64,000 nt of DNA from Streptomyces nigrescens (GCA_024349765.1 AP026073.1:8060001-8124000), one strand, 5' to 3'; positions 1-9,076 are shown, counted from the stretch's first letter. Translations and numbers: made by a program. The notes: generated by a model not told the origin, from the letters alone.

Positions 1-1268
1 CGGGACACCGGCCTCAGATGGTTGATGAGCCGCGCGGCGATTCCCCGGACCGCACGCCCGGGAGCGGAGTGCAGCAGGGTCAACCGCAGGATGGCGCCGC
101 TGCTGCGCAGCACCGACTTGCCGACGGGATGCCGCTCGGCCTGATAGCTGTCCAGCAGGGACTCGGGGGAGTGGCCGCGTAGCACGGCGGCCAGCTTCCA
201 GCCGAGGTTGGCGGCGTCCTGAAGACCGGTGTTCATGCCCTGACCGCCCGCCGGGGAGTGGACATGCGCGGCGTCCCCGGCGAGGAAGACCCGCCCGACG
301 CGGTACTGCGGGGCCTGGCGTTCGTCGCTGTGGAAGCGGGAGATCCAGCGGGCGTCCCGCATGCCGTAGTCCGTACCGAGCGCGAGCCGGGTGACCTCGC
401 GGACCTCGTCGAGATCGGCGGGCGCGCTGTCGTCGGCCTGGCGGTGGCGGTTCCAGCCGATGACGCGGTACCAGCCGTCCCCGAACGAGCCGATCAGCGC
501 GAATGCCTCACCCGTGGCGTTGACGATGAACGGGGACGGTGGCTCCTCGGCCAGCCGGACGTCGGCGAGGATCACCGAGCGGATCACCGACTTCCCGGGG
601 AAGGGCAGGCCCACGGCCTCCCGGATCGTGCTGCGCACGCCGTCGGTGCCGACGAGGTAGGCGGCGCGGGCGCTGCCGATGCCGTCGGCGGTGCGCAGCT
701 TCACCGTCACCCCCTCCTCGTCCTGGGCGAGGCCGAGCACCTCCGAGTCGTACCGGAACACCACACCGGCCTTCCGCGCGCGGCGTTCCAGCAGCCGCTC
801 GACCTCGAACTGCGGAGTGATCAGGACGAAGGGGAAGCGGGTGGTGAGCCGGCTGGGGTCGAGAGTGGCCTCCCCGAAGAGCCGGAGGCGGGGGATCGGA
901 TGGCCGCCGGCGACCAGCTCATCGGCGAGACCGCGGGCGTCGAGCTGTTCGAGCGTGCGCGCATGGACGGCGAGGGCGCGGGTGAGGTTGCTGGTGGTGT
1001 CGGCGCGGCGTTCGAGAAGCGTGACGGACAGGCCGGCCTCGGCGAGGTCCCCGGCGAGCAGCAGCCCGGTGGGCCCGGCGCCGACGACGAAGACGTCCGC
1101 GGTGTCCGTCACCTCTGCGGCGTCCGCACTCCCAGCGCTGGGTGCGAGGCGCGCGGCGGCTTCCGGGACGTCCCTGACCTCGGAGTCCCTGACCTCGGCG
1201 TTTCTGGCCGTGCTGAGCCCCTGGTCCCGGCTGCCGGACCGGTCCGGTGTGCGGTTCGTGGCGTCCAT
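1..1268 (-). CDS. FAD-dependent aromatic-type monooxygenase, C-terminus beyond window
   Basis: The reverse strand encodes a flavoprotein monooxygenase of the PheA/TfdB/PHZ-hydroxylase type, which uses FAD and NAD(P)H to hydroxylate an aromatic or polyketide-like substrate. Visible motifs are the dinucleotide fold VVGAGPTGLLLAGDLAEAG and the second FAD motif GDAAHVHSPAGGQGMNTGLQ. The frame stays open to base 1, so the C-terminus is missing. The ATG at 1268 has a strong GAGGAGG Shine-Dalgarno nine bases upstream, which supports a hydrophilic N-terminal extension of about 50 residues before the FAD fold. A GTG at 1112 would give the usual family length. The gene is divergent from a TetR gene and is its likely target. 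The substrate cannot be read from the sequence. Confidence 0.9.
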   Translation of the reverse strand, partial: MDATNRTPDRSGSRDQGLSTARNAEVRDSEVRDVPEAAARLAPSAGSADAAEVTDTADVFVVGAGPTGLLLAGDLAEAGLSVTLLERRADTTSNLTRALAVHARTLEQLDARGLADELVAGGHPIPRLRLFGEATLDPSRLTTRFPFVLITPQFEVERLLERRARKAGVVFRYDSEVLGLAQDEEGVTVKLRTADGIGSARAAYLVGTDGVRSTIREAVGLPFPGKSVIRSVILADVRLAEEPPSPFIVNATGEAFALIGSFGDGWYRVIGWNRHRQADDSAPADLDEVREVTRLALGTDYGMRDARWISRFHSDERQAPQYRVGRVFLAGDAAHVHSPAGGQGMNTGLQDAANLGWKLAAVLRGHSPESLLDSYQAERHPVGKSVLRSSGAILRLTLLHSAPGRAVRGIAARLINHLRPVS

Positions 1269-1321
1269 GGCTTCCGCCTCCTCTTGCGTGCGCCTGGGCC
1301 TATGCCAACGCATGTTGGTCA

Positions 1322-1390
1322 ACGCTTGTTGGCAAGCGTAGGGCGCGTCGGGTTGGCGTGTCAACAGTTGTTGGCCTACAGTTGTTGACA
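1322..1390. promoter_or_regulatory. Divergent promoter and operator region between monooxygenase and tetR
   Basis: Two inverted repeats lie between the divergent genes. ACGCTTG-TTGG-CAAGCGT (1322-1339) is perfect. TGTCAACA (1359-1366) is repeated inverted as TGTTGACA (1383-1390) and overlaps the tetR start codon. A third pair, CCAAC-N4-GTTGG, begins near 1305. For the plus strand I see TTGGCG (1353-1358), an 18-bp spacer and TACAGT (1377-1382), seven bases before the ATG. This predicts a leaderless tetR transcript that its own product could block. This is inference from pattern; no binding data are implied. Confidence 0.6.
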
Positions 1391-2121
1391 TGCGGCACGA
1401 TCGCCCTCCTACTGCTGCTGAGCCCGACGCCCCCGCCGAATCCGCGGCCCGCGGCACCGGCACCGGCACCGGCACCGGCAGCGACGCGGAAGCCGCTGCC
1501 GGCGCCCGGTCCGACGGTGCCTCCGGTGCCCCATCCGCCGGCGCCCGGCCCGCCGGCCCCGCGGACCCGCCCCGCCGGTCCGCCGCGACCCGGGCCGCGA
1601 TCCTGGCCGCCGCCCGTGACCGCTTCGCCGCGGACGGCTACGAGCGCGCCACGATCCGCGCCATCGCGCGCGAGGCAGGCATCGACCCGTCGATGGTCAT
1701 GCGGTACTACGGCAACAAGGCCGGCCTCTTCGCGGCCGCCTCCGAGATCGAGGTGCACGCGCCCGATCTGAGCCACGTACCGCGGGAAGAAGTCGGCGCC
1801 CGGCTCGTACGCCACTTCCTCGAACGGTGGGAGGGCGACGAGGTGCTGACCGGCATGTTGCGCGTCGGCGCGACGAACGAGGCGGGCGCGGAGCGGATGC
1901 GCGGGGTGTTCGCCGAACAGATCAGGCCGGTGCTCACGGCGGTCTGCCCGGTCCCCGAGGAGGCCCCGAAGCGCGCCGCGCTGATCGCCTCCCAGATACT
2001 CGGCATGGCGCTGTGCCGTTACGTCCTGCACCTCCCGCCGGCCGTCGCCCTCAGGCATGACGAGGTCATCGCCTGGCTGGCGCCCACGATCCAGCGCTAC
2101 CTGACGGCGGAGCAGCCGTAG
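1390..2121 (+). CDS. TetR/AcrR family transcriptional regulator
   Basis: The product has 243 residues. Residues 1-65 are a Gly/Ala/Pro/Thr-rich low-complexity tail with a GTGTGTGTG run. Residues 67-112 form the TetR DNA-binding domain, including the recognition-helix region GIDPSMVMRYYGNKAGLF. The rest is a helical ligand-binding and dimer domain ending in ALCRYVLHLPP. No Shine-Dalgarno precedes the ATG, but a promoter lies at leaderless distance, so I accept this start. The gene is divergent from an FAD monooxygenase, the classic arrangement in which a TetR represses the neighbouring enzyme until a substrate-like ligand binds. The ligand is unknown. Confidence 0.88.
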   Translation: MRHDRPPTAAEPDAPAESAARGTGTGTGTGSDAEAAAGARSDGASGAPSAGARPAGPADPPRRSAATRAAILAAARDRFAADGYERATIRAIAREAGIDPSMVMRYYGNKAGLFAAASEIEVHAPDLSHVPREEVGARLVRHFLERWEGDEVLTGMLRVGATNEAGAERMRGVFAEQIRPVLTAVCPVPEEAPKRAALIASQILGMALCRYVLHLPPAVALRHDEVIAWLAPTIQRYLTAEQP

Positions 2122-2216
2122 GGCGGGCGGTCGCGGCGGCGCGCCCGGCGCCCCGTGGTTGAGGCGGACGAGCGCCCGAGGGGGCGGTGCCGGAACGCCG
2201 TCCCCGGCCCCCGGGC

Positions 2217-2288
2217 GGACGCCGCCGTTCAATCCCGTACGGACGCCGCCGTTCAATCCCGTACGGACGCCGCCGTTCAGTCCCCGGA
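2217..2288. repeat. Three 24-bp tandem repeats spanning the stop of the MazG-like gene
   Basis: Units at 2217-2240, 2241-2264 and 2265-2288 share GGACGCCGCCGTTCA. The third unit contains the stop codon and last codons of the reverse-strand MazG-like gene (stop at 2277-2279). The other two lie just downstream and keep the TGA. The array therefore looks like tandem copies of the gene's 3' end. Confidence 0.85.
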
Positions 2289-2657
2289 CAACGGCCGCGG
2301 CACCCGTCCGGCCACCCGCCCCATATGCCCTTCGAAGACCTGCCGCGCCTCCGGAGTCAGCGTCCGGAGCGCCACCATCGCCGTGAGGATCACATCGCAC
2401 AGCTCGCTGTGCACGTCGTCCCAGGTGTGGCTGTGACCCTTGCGCGGGTTCTGGCCGGTGGCGCCGATCACCGCCTGCGCGACCTCGCCCGCCTCCTCGG
2501 AGAGCTTCAGGATGCGCAGCAACCGCTCCTGCTCCGGCGGCAGCACGCTCGCGCCGTCGAGCCAGCGCACCAGGTGGTCGACGGTCTCCCAGACGGCTGA
2601 CGGGGCGTCGGCCGGAGGCAGGGGCGAGGTGTCGACGGGCGGAGGCGTATCGGACAT
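2277..2657 (-). CDS. MazG-like nucleotide pyrophosphohydrolase
   Basis: This 126-residue protein belongs to the all-alpha NTP pyrophosphatase (MazG-like) group, which hydrolyses nucleoside triphosphates or non-canonical nucleotides to monophosphate and pyrophosphate. Metal-binding signatures are visible as SEEAGE (residues 53-58) and ELCDV (85-89), matching the EExxE and ExxD pattern of the fold. The first 20 residues are a Pro/Asp-rich tail. It is a single-domain form, much shorter than E. coli MazG. The gene stands alone on this strand, and its last codons form part of a 24-bp tandem repeat. The physiological substrate is not evident. Confidence 0.85.
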   Translation of the reverse strand: MSDTPPPVDTSPLPPADAPSAVWETVDHLVRWLDGASVLPPEQERLLRILKLSEEAGEVAQAVIGATGQNPRKGHSHTWDDVHSELCDVILTAMVALRTLTPEARQVFEGHMGRVAGRVPRPLSGD

Positions 2658-2706
2658 GGCCCGATTGTGCCCGTCTTCGGCGCCGTACGCGCCTAGGGTG
2701 GATCAA

Positions 2707-2806
2707 CCGCCGTATGTGAAGCACGGTATGTGAACCGCCACAGGTGAAACGTCGTATACGCATCGCCGTGTACGAACTGCCGCACACGAACTGCCGCACA
2801 CGAACC
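2707..2806. repeat. Degenerate short repeats before the cupin gene
   Basis: The gap between the MazG-like gene and the cupin gene is filled with imperfect 14-16 bp repeats built on the patterns TATGTGAA and CGAACTGCCGCACA. The last two units (about 2775-2806) are nearly identical. I see no clear promoter box in it. Confidence 0.55.
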
Positions 2807-2845
2807 CCGTATTGCTGCTGACTGGTGGGAAGGGGCACGCCGCAG

Positions 2846-3412
2846 ATGGCCGAGCACCGCACGTCCCGCGATCCGCTCCCCGAGGCGCTGGTCGACTTCT
2901 ACGGCCTGGTGCCGCTGCCGCGTGAGGGGGGACGGTTCCGGCCTACGTGGGCGGGCCCGCCCCGGCCCGACGGGCGGCCCGAGGGTACGGCGATCGTGAT
3001 GCTGCTGACCGCCGAGCCGGGCGACTACTCCGCCCTGCACCGGCTGCCGACCGACGAGATCTGGCACTTCTACCGAGGCGATCCGCTCACCCTCTTCCTG
3101 CTGACCGAAGGGCCCGAGGAAGACGGGCCGCCCCAGGGGGTCGAGGGGCGCGGCGCGAGCACTCCGGATGGCCGCGCGGCCCGTACGGTCGTCCTCGGGC
3201 CGGACGTCCTGGGCGGCCAGCACGTCCAGTTCACCGTGCCGGCCGGGACGTGGATGGCCGCCGAGGTCGCCGACGGCGGCTCGTGGACGCTGTTCGGCTG
3301 CACGATGGCGCCCGGTTTCACCTTCGAGGACTACGAACACGGGGACGGCGCCGAACTGGCGGCGCGGTTTCCGCGGGAGGCAGCGCGGATCGCCGCGCTG
3401 AGCCGGCCATGA
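2846..3412 (+). CDS. DUF985-type cupin domain protein
   Basis: The product (188 residues from ATG 2846) is a cupin beta-barrel protein of the DUF985 group. The barrel core is visible as ALHRLPTDEIWHFYRGDPL, followed by a second conserved half running from HVQFTVPAGTWMAAE to GCTMAPGFTFEDYE. Proteins of this group are small, cytoplasmic and mostly uncharacterised. A GTG at 2825 is in frame, but ATG 2846 is preferred because GGGAAGGGG lies about ten bases upstream and MAEHRT reads as a natural start. The stop codon overlaps the start of the SDR gene (ATGA), so the two are translationally coupled and probably act on related small molecules. Confidence 0.85.
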   Translation: MAEHRTSRDPLPEALVDFYGLVPLPREGGRFRPTWAGPPRPDGRPEGTAIVMLLTAEPGDYSALHRLPTDEIWHFYRGDPLTLFLLTEGPEEDGPPQGVEGRGASTPDGRAARTVVLGPDVLGGQHVQFTVPAGTWMAAEVADGGSWTLFGCTMAPGFTFEDYEHGDGAELAARFPREAARIAALSRP

Positions 3413-4395
3413 CAGGGGGGCGAGCCCCTTTCGGCCTGAACGGTGGCGGGGCGGCGATTACTCCCAGTGACGGCCGGGAACCGGTCGCATCCGGCCAGGC
3501 CGACGCGGATGCCCCAAGCGGCCCCTGCAGTCCAGACGGCCCGGGCGGCCCAGGCGGCTCGGAGGGTTCGGCCGGTCCGGATGGTCCGGGCGGCCAGGCC
3601 AACCCACCCCACCCCCATCGCCGGCCCCACCCCCACCTCCCCGATCTCACCGGGCAGGTGGTGCTCGTCACCGGGGCCGCGGGTGGGGTCGGGCAGGGCA
3701 TTGCGGGGCGGTTCGCGCAGGCCGGGGCGGCGGTGGTGGTGCACTACCGGACCGGGGCCGAGGCGGCGCGGGCGCTGGTGGGGCGGATCGAGGACGGCGG
3801 CGGCAGTGCGCTGGCGCTGGCGGCCGACCTGGCCGTCGAGGAGGAGTGCCACCGGCTGGTGACCGAGGCGGCCGGCTGGCGCGGGCGGCTCACCGCGCTG
3901 GTGAACAACGCCGCGGTGCAGCCGACGCAGGAGCTGGCGGGGATGTCGCTCGCCGACTGGCGGGCGGTGGCCGACCTCAACGTGCACTCGGTGTTCGCCT
4001 GCACCCAGGCCGCGGCGGCCGTGATGCGGGAGGGCGGCGGCGGGTCGGTGACGCACATCGCGTCGATCGAGGCGGACCGTCCGGCGCCGCAGCACGCCCA
4101 CTACTGCGCGTCCAAGGCGGCGGTGGTGATGCACGCCCGCGCCGCCGCGCTGGAGTATGGCCCGTACGGCATCCGCGTCAACAGCGTCTCGCCGGGCCTG
4201 ATCGACCGGCCCGGGCTGGCCGAGGACTGGCCCGACGGAGTACGGCGCTGGCACGCGGCGGCGCCCACCGGGCGGTTGGGGCGGCCGGAGGACGTGGGCG
4301 ACGCCTGTGTGTTCCTCGCCTCACCGATGGCTTCCTGGATCACCGGCCAGGACCTCGTGGTGGACGGCGGGGTCTCGGCCCGCCCTACGTGGTGA
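3409..4395 (+). CDS. SDR family NAD(P)-dependent oxidoreductase
   Basis: This is a classical short-chain dehydrogenase/reductase. It has the cofactor motif TGAAGGVGQG (residues 88-97), NNAA after the fourth strand, catalytic Ser219 in HIASIE, and the YCASK pair Tyr232/Lys236. The C-terminal GRLGRPEDVG and ITGQDLVVDGG are typical of the family. The first 78 residues are a low-complexity Gly/Pro/His stretch absent from most SDRs. Either the ATG overlapping the cupin stop (3409) is used and the tail is real, or translation starts later near the cofactor fold. The 4-base overlap favours 3409. The substrate is unknown; the order resembles glucose-dehydrogenase-like and 3-ketoacyl-reductase-like SDRs. 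Confidence 0.88.
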   Translation: MTGGRAPFGLNGGGAAITPSDGREPVASGQADADAPSGPCSPDGPGGPGGSEGSAGPDGPGGQANPPHPHRRPHPHLPDLTGQVVLVTGAAGGVGQGIAGRFAQAGAAVVVHYRTGAEAARALVGRIEDGGGSALALAADLAVEEECHRLVTEAAGWRGRLTALVNNAAVQPTQELAGMSLADWRAVADLNVHSVFACTQAAAAVMREGGGGSVTHIASIEADRPAPQHAHYCASKAAVVMHARAAALEYGPYGIRVNSVSPGLIDRPGLAEDWPDGVRRWHAAAPTGRLGRPEDVGDACVFLASPMASWITGQDLVVDGGVSARPTW

Positions 4396-4460
4396 GGACC
4401 ACACCGTATGGAGACCCCGTCCGGGGCGGTGACCCCTCCGCCCGGAGACGCAGTGCTTTC

Positions 4461-4530
4461 ACCGCGCTACGAGACGACGAGGCACACCGCCCTACGAGAC
4501 GAGGGCCCACCGCGCTACGAGACGAGGCCC
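4461..4530. repeat. Three imperfect 22-25 bp repeats downstream of the SDR gene
   Basis: Three units share the core CTACGAGACGA, at 4461-4483, 4484-4508 and 4509-4530. They sit in the 216-bp gap between the SDR gene and the convergent unknown gene, which otherwise holds only Pro/Ala-rich non-coding sequence. Confidence 0.7.
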
Positions 4531-4611
4531 GCCGCCCCAACACCCCAGCCCATCCCGGCCCGTCCCGGCCGTCCAGGCCAGCCAAAACCCCAGCCCAGCC
4601 GCGACGAACCG

Positions 4612-5049
4612 TTACGGCCACACCAAGCAATACGCCTGGTGCCCCGCCTCGTGGAGGCGGTGGCTGAAGTCCTGCCATTCGTGGAGGAGCTGGTAGACGG
4701 CGAAGGCGTCGCGGGGGCCGCCGCGGTCGGGGACCGTCGACCAGATGAAGGCGGCCGCGCCGACCGATTCCTCGCCGATGCCGCGCAGCGGGTCGACCAC
4801 GGTCATGGGGAGCTTGACGACGGCGTAGTCGGGGTGGAGGACGACGAGTTCGAGCGGCGGAACCTTATGGAGGGGTATGCCCTCTATACCGGTGAGGACC
4901 ATGGCGGCCATGGTCTCCGGCTTGATCTTGGTGAACATCCCGCCCATGCCGAGCTCGTCACCGCCGAGTTCCTCAGGGCGCATGGAGATCGGGACCCGGG
5001 CCGCCGTCGCGCCGTTGGGCGCGCCGAAGTATTTGTAGGTCACCCCCAT
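4612..5049 (-). CDS. Conserved-looking protein of unknown function
   Basis: From ATG 5049 the product has 145 residues beginning MGVTYKYFGAPNG. It is acidic to neutral, with no membrane segment or signal peptide. It has clear alternating strands and helices (PPLELVVLHPDYAVVKLPM) and an aromatic, His-rich C-terminus (LLHEWQDFSHRLHEAGHQAY). I do not recognise a family. The reading frame stays open upstream to 5412, but that part is Gly/Arg-rich and unlike the body. ATG 5049 has AGGGG about eight bases upstream, so I prefer it. The gene is divergent from hemL across a 440-bp gap. Confidence 0.7.
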   Translation of the reverse strand: MGVTYKYFGAPNGATAARVPISMRPEELGGDELGMGGMFTKIKPETMAAMVLTGIEGIPLHKVPPLELVVLHPDYAVVKLPMTVVDPLRGIGEESVGAAAFIWSTVPDRGGPRDAFAVYQLLHEWQDFSHRLHEAGHQAYCLVWP

Positions 5050-5492
5050 GCGGCCGCCCCTGATGTCCCCACCCTTGATGCCTTCGGTCTCGCGCCGGTG
5101 ACGGCCGCGCTGGGCGCGCCCGGAACCCCGGTCATCGGTTCCTTCGCCCAGTTCGCCACCGCGATGCATATCTCCACCCGACCACTCGCAGCCCCAGCCG
5201 CGCAACCCGATCATCGTCTCAGAGACCTCCCCCGTCACCGGCGCGCGAAACGCCCGGCCGCACGCCCCCGTGCGCCTCTGAGACCATTGCTTGCGTGACT
5301 CACTCGTCCGTCGCCCCAGTTTCGCAGACAAGCGGGGGCTGACGCCCGGTCGGAAGCGAGAGGAATCAAAAAAGGATCGAGTGGGAACCGCGCGGCGCCT
5401 TAGGCGGTCCAAGCGGGGATTCCCATGCCGTTGTCAGCCGGGGCGGTGCCCGTGCGCCGCTGCCCTCCCCGTTTATGCAGGTCAGGATCACA
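5050..5492. other. 443-bp gap between divergent unknown gene and hemL
   Basis: This gap must carry the promoters of both genes. It holds a short A-rich patch near 5365-5380 and a weak in-frame extension of the reverse-strand gene. I could not pick out convincing promoter boxes, an operator or a riboswitch. Confidence 0.4.
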
Positions 5493-6800
5493 GTGTCTTT
5501 TCCGTATGAAGCCCCTGTTTCGCAGTCGCTGTTCGAGCGCGCCTCCGTGGTGACGCCCGGCGGCGTCAATTCACCGGTGCGGGCGTTCCGCGCCGTCGGC
5601 GGTACGCCCCGGTTCATGGTGTCCGGTACCGGTCCGTACCTCACCGACGCCGACGGCCGTGAGTACGTCGACCTCGTGTGCTCGTGGGGGCCGATGATCC
5701 TCGGGCACTCGCACCCCGAGGTGATCGCGGCGGTCCAGGAGGCGGTCGCGCGCGGCACGTCCTTCGGTACGCCCGGCGCGGGCGAGGTCGAGCTGGCCGA
5801 GGAGATCGTGGCCCGGATCGAGCCGGTCGAGCAGGTGCGCCTGGTGTCGTCCGGCACCGAGGCGACGATGTCGGCGATCCGCCTGGCGCGCGGCTTCACC
5901 GGCCGCCCCAAGGTGGTCAAGTTCGCCGGCTGCTACCACGGGCACGTGGACGCGCTGCTGGCCGCGGCCGGCTCGGGCGTGGCGACCTTCGGACTGCCCG
6001 ACACGCCCGGCGTGACCGGCGCGCAGGCCGGCGACACGATCGTGCTGCCCTACAACGACCTGGAGGCGGTGCGGGCCGCGTTCGCCGCGCACCCGGGCGA
6101 GATCGCCTGTGTGATCACCGAGGCGTCGCCCGGCAACATGGGCGTGGTGCCGCCGCTGCCCGGCTTCAACCAGGGCCTTGCCGACCTGTGTGCCGAGGAC
6201 GGCGCGCTGTACATCTCCGACGAGGTGATGACCGGCTTCCGCGTCAGCAAGGCCGGTTGGTACGGGAGCGACGGGGTTCGCCCGGATCTGATGACCTTCG
6301 GCAAGGTCATGGGGGGCGGTTTCCCGGCCGCGGCGTTCGGCGGTCGCGCCGACGTCATGGCGCACCTCGCGCCGGCCGGTCCGGTCTACCAGGCGGGCAC
6401 CCTGTCCGGGAACCCGATCGCCACCGCCGCCGGTGTCGCGCAGCTGCGGCTGCTGGACGACGCCGCGTACGAGAAGGTCGACGCGGTCTCCGCCGAACTG
6501 CGCTCGCTGGTCAGCGGGGCGCTGACCAAGGAGGGCGTGGCGCACCGGCTGCAGGTGGCGGGGAACATGTTCTCCGTCTTCTTCACCGAGCGGGACGTCA
6601 CCAACTACGACGAGGCCAAGGCGCAGGAGTCCTTCCGCTTCACCGCCTTCTTCCACTCGATGCTGTCCCAGGGCGTCTACCTCCCGCCGTCCGCGTTCGA
6701 GTCGTGGTTCGTCTCGACCGCGCACGACACCGCGGCCGTCGAGCGGATCGCGGCCGCCCTGCCGGCCGCCGCCCGGGCCGCCGCCGAAGCGACGGAATGA
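5493..6800 (+). CDS. hemL: Glutamate-1-semialdehyde 2,1-aminomutase
   Basis: HemL moves the amino group of glutamate-1-semialdehyde to make 5-aminolevulinate, the last step of the C5 route to heme. It is a PLP fold-type I enzyme. [13 protein letters not shown] at the N-terminus, [16 protein letters not shown], the cofactor aspartate in [10 protein letters not shown] and the PLP lysine in [11 protein letters not shown] (about Lys271) are all present. Length (435 residues) is normal. GTG 5493 is chosen over the in-frame ATG 5475 because AGGA lies five bases before it and the product then begins (V/M)SFPYEAP, as in relatives. The gene is followed after seven bases by a histidine phosphatase, so the two are probably co-transcribed. 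It fits the heme and cytochrome genes that follow. Confidence 0.96.
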   Translation: MSFPYEAPVSQSLFERASVVTPGGVNSPVRAFRAVGGTPRFMVSGTGPYLTDADGREYVDLVCSWGPMILGHSHPEVIAAVQEAVARGTSFGTPGAGEVELAEEIVARIEPVEQVRLVSSGTEATMSAIRLARGFTGRPKVVKFAGCYHGHVDALLAAAGSGVATFGLPDTPGVTGAQAGDTIVLPYNDLEAVRAAFAAHPGEIACVITEASPGNMGVVPPLPGFNQGLADLCAEDGALYISDEVMTGFRVSKAGWYGSDGVRPDLMTFGKVMGGGFPAAAFGGRADVMAHLAPAGPVYQAGTLSGNPIATAAGVAQLRLLDDAAYEKVDAVSAELRSLVSGALTKEGVAHRLQVAGNMFSVFFTERDVTNYDEAKAQESFRFTAFFHSMLSQGVYLPPSAFESWFVSTAHDTAAVERIAAALPAAARAAAEATE

Positions 6801-6807
6801 GGGGGAA

Positions 6808-7521
6808 ATGAACCAGAGCAGCAACGACGTCTCCGCCGGCGACAACGGTGACGACATCACCGTCGTCCACCTCATGCGGCACGGCGAGGTGCACAACCCG
6901 GAGGGTGTGCTGTACGGGCGCCGGCCCGGCTACCACCTCTCGGAGCTGGGGCGGAAGATGGCCGACCGGGTCGCCGAGCACCTCGCGGACCGGGACGTCA
7001 CCCATGTCGTCGCCTCGCCGCTGGAGCGGGCCCAGGAGACCGCGACGCCGATCGCCGCGGCGCACGGTCTCGACCTGGCCACCGACGAGCGGCTGATCGA
7101 GGCGGCCAACGTCTTCGAGGGCAAGACCTTCGGGGTCGGTGACGGGGCGCTCAAGAAGCCGGGCAACTGGAAGTACCTGACGAATCCGTTCCGGCCCTCG
7201 TGGGGCGAGCCGTATCTCGAACAGGTCGTACGGATGATGGCGGCGCTCGGCGCGGCGCGGGACGCGGCACGCGGGCACGAGGCGGTGGCGGTCAGCCACC
7301 AGCTGCCGATCTGGATCGTGCGCAGTTTCGCGGAGCGGCGGCGGCTGTGGCACGACCCGCGGAAGCGGCAGTGCACGCTGGCCTCGCTGACGTCGTTCAC
7401 GTTCCACGGCGACAAGATCATTTCGGTGGGGTACAGCGAACCGGCGCGCGACCTGGTTCCCTCCCACCTCCTGGCCGGCGCCAAACCGGTGAAGGGAAAG
7501 AGCAAGGCCTACGGGGCCTGA
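6808..7521 (+). CDS. Histidine phosphatase (phosphoglycerate mutase-like)
   Basis: The product (237 residues) is a branch-1 histidine phosphatase. The phospho-accepting RHG is at residues 24-26 (HLMRHGEVHNPEG), a second active-site His is about residue 164 (VSHQLPIW), and an acidic pair sits in ERLIEAANVFEGK. These enzymes hydrolyse small phosphate esters; the substrate here is not evident, and true glycolytic mutase activity is unlikely. The gene starts seven bases after hemL with AGGGGGAA ahead of the ATG, suggesting one transcript. The linkage to hemL and the res genes is a Streptomyces-type arrangement. Confidence 0.88.
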   Translation: MNQSSNDVSAGDNGDDITVVHLMRHGEVHNPEGVLYGRRPGYHLSELGRKMADRVAEHLADRDVTHVVASPLERAQETATPIAAAHGLDLATDERLIEAANVFEGKTFGVGDGALKKPGNWKYLTNPFRPSWGEPYLEQVVRMMAALGAARDAARGHEAVAVSHQLPIWIVRSFAERRRLWHDPRKRQCTLASLTSFTFHGDKIISVGYSEPARDLVPSHLLAGAKPVKGKSKAYGA

Positions 7522-7669
7522 CACTGCATCAGGTGGCGGAACGTCAAAGGCAAGCAAAAATGGAATATCCGGCCGATTAACTCGGCGTCCCGGTGCTCAA
7601 CATGCCCTCCTCTCGATTGTCCGTTTATATGGATATCGAGTTCCGGCGAGCACGGATGGGGACGAGGGT

Positions 7670-8896
7670 ATGTGCGCGATCAGTCGGCGAAACCTGCTGG
7701 GCCTGGGAGTTGGAGCGGCCGCGGCGCTGGGCGTCGCCGGCTGCTCCACGTCCGGCCCGCAGGCGAGCGTCGACAAGCAGAAGGTCAAGAGATCCGTCCA
7801 GGCCCGCCCCAGGCTCATCGGTGACGGCTCGACCGCGAATTACGGCGCGCAGCCGAACCAGCCGAAAGCACCCGAACGGATGGAGCCCGGACAGACCCCG
7901 CCGCAGTTCGTGGTCTTCTCCTGGGACGGCGCGGGAGAGGTCGGCAACGGCCTCTTCCCCCGCTTTCTCCAGCTCGCCAAGGACCACGGCGCGGCCATGA
8001 CCTTCTTCCTCTCCGGCCTCTATCTCCTGCCGGAATCCCAAAAACACCTCTACGAGCCGCCGAACAACCCGCCCGGCGCCTCCGCCATCGGCTACCTCGC
8101 CGACGACCACATCAGGGAGACGCTGAGGTACGTGCGCCAGGCCTGGCTGGACGGCCACGAGATCGGCACCCATTTCAACGGCCACTTCTGCGGTGACGCC
8201 CCGACCTCGGTCAAACACTGGACCCCCACCCAGTGGTACTCCGAGATCGACCAGGCGATGGAATTCGTCACCAAATGGCGGACCAACACCGGCTTCGCCG
8301 AGGTCGACCCGCTGCCGTTCGATTACCGGCAGGAATTGGTCGGCGGCCGCACGCCCTGTCTGCTCGGCCAGAGAAATCTGCTGCCCGCCGCCCGGGAACT
8401 CGGCTGGCGCTACGACGCCAGCTCGCCCGGCGGCCTCCAGATGTGGCCGAAGAAGAAATTCGGCGTCTGGGACTTCCCGCTCCAGCAGATTCCGTTCCCG
8501 GGGCACTCTTTCGAGGTGCTCTCGATGGACTACAACATCCTCGCCAACCAGTCCAGGAACTCCACCAAGGCCCCGCCGGCCAATTACCCGGGCTGGCGGC
8601 AGCAGGCCACCGACGCGTACATCTCCGGATTCCGCCGCGCCTACGAGACCAACCGCGCCCCCCTCTTCATCGGCAACCACTTCGAGGAGTGGAACGGCGG
8701 CATCTACATGGACGCCGTCGAGGACGCCCTCAAGCACATCGCCAACGAGCAGAACCGCGACGTCCATCTGGTGTCGTTCCGGCAGTTCACCGACTGGCTC
8801 GACGCCCAGGACCCCGAGGTGGTGCGCAGGCTCCAGGAGGTCCCGGTCGGCCGGCGGCCCGCCGAGGGCTGGAAGGAGTACCTGTCGGTCCCGTAG
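7670..8896 (+). CDS. Lipoprotein polysaccharide deacetylase-like protein
   Basis: The 408-residue product begins with a twin-arginine motif (SRRNLLG, residues 5-11), a hydrophobic stretch and a lipobox ending in Cys25 (GVAGC). It should therefore be exported by Tat and lipid-anchored. The mature part resembles the NodB/CE4 polysaccharide deacetylase barrel: VVFSWDGAGE stands where the first metal-binding motif lies, and HEIGTHFNGHF matches the second histidine motif. The first motif is not the usual TFDDG, so activity is uncertain. The product probably acts on cell-wall or capsular sugars. A 148-bp AT-richer gap precedes it, so it may have its own promoter. Confidence 0.82.
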   Translation: MCAISRRNLLGLGVGAAAALGVAGCSTSGPQASVDKQKVKRSVQARPRLIGDGSTANYGAQPNQPKAPERMEPGQTPPQFVVFSWDGAGEVGNGLFPRFLQLAKDHGAAMTFFLSGLYLLPESQKHLYEPPNNPPGASAIGYLADDHIRETLRYVRQAWLDGHEIGTHFNGHFCGDAPTSVKHWTPTQWYSEIDQAMEFVTKWRTNTGFAEVDPLPFDYRQELVGGRTPCLLGQRNLLPAARELGWRYDASSPGGLQMWPKKKFGVWDFPLQQIPFPGHSFEVLSMDYNILANQSRNSTKAPPANYPGWRQQATDAYISGFRRAYETNRAPLFIGNHFEEWNGGIYMDAVEDALKHIANEQNRDVHLVSFRQFTDWLDAQDPEVVRRLQEVPVGRRPAEGWKEYLSVP

Positions 8897-9076
8897 CGGC
8901 GCGGCCCCGTGACCACGTAACCGAGCCACCGCGCAACGTGCCGATCCGGCCCGGTGCCCCCGTGCCCCACCGCCTGACATGCCCCTTCGGCCGGAGCCGG
9001 ACCGGGACCGGACCGGGGACAGGCCGGGCGAGGGGGGCGCGGAAGATCCGCAAATGGCCCATGCGAAACTTTTCAC

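Noticed and set aside
258-1388. Long forward open frame opposite the monooxygenase
   Set aside because: It is a GC-bias shadow. The reverse strand gives a clear FAD monooxygenase with both cofactor motifs and a strong ribosome site.
5050-5412. N-terminal extension of the unknown gene ending at 4612
   Set aside because: The frame is open, but the composition is Gly/Arg-rich and unlike the body, and ATG 5049 has a better ribosome site.
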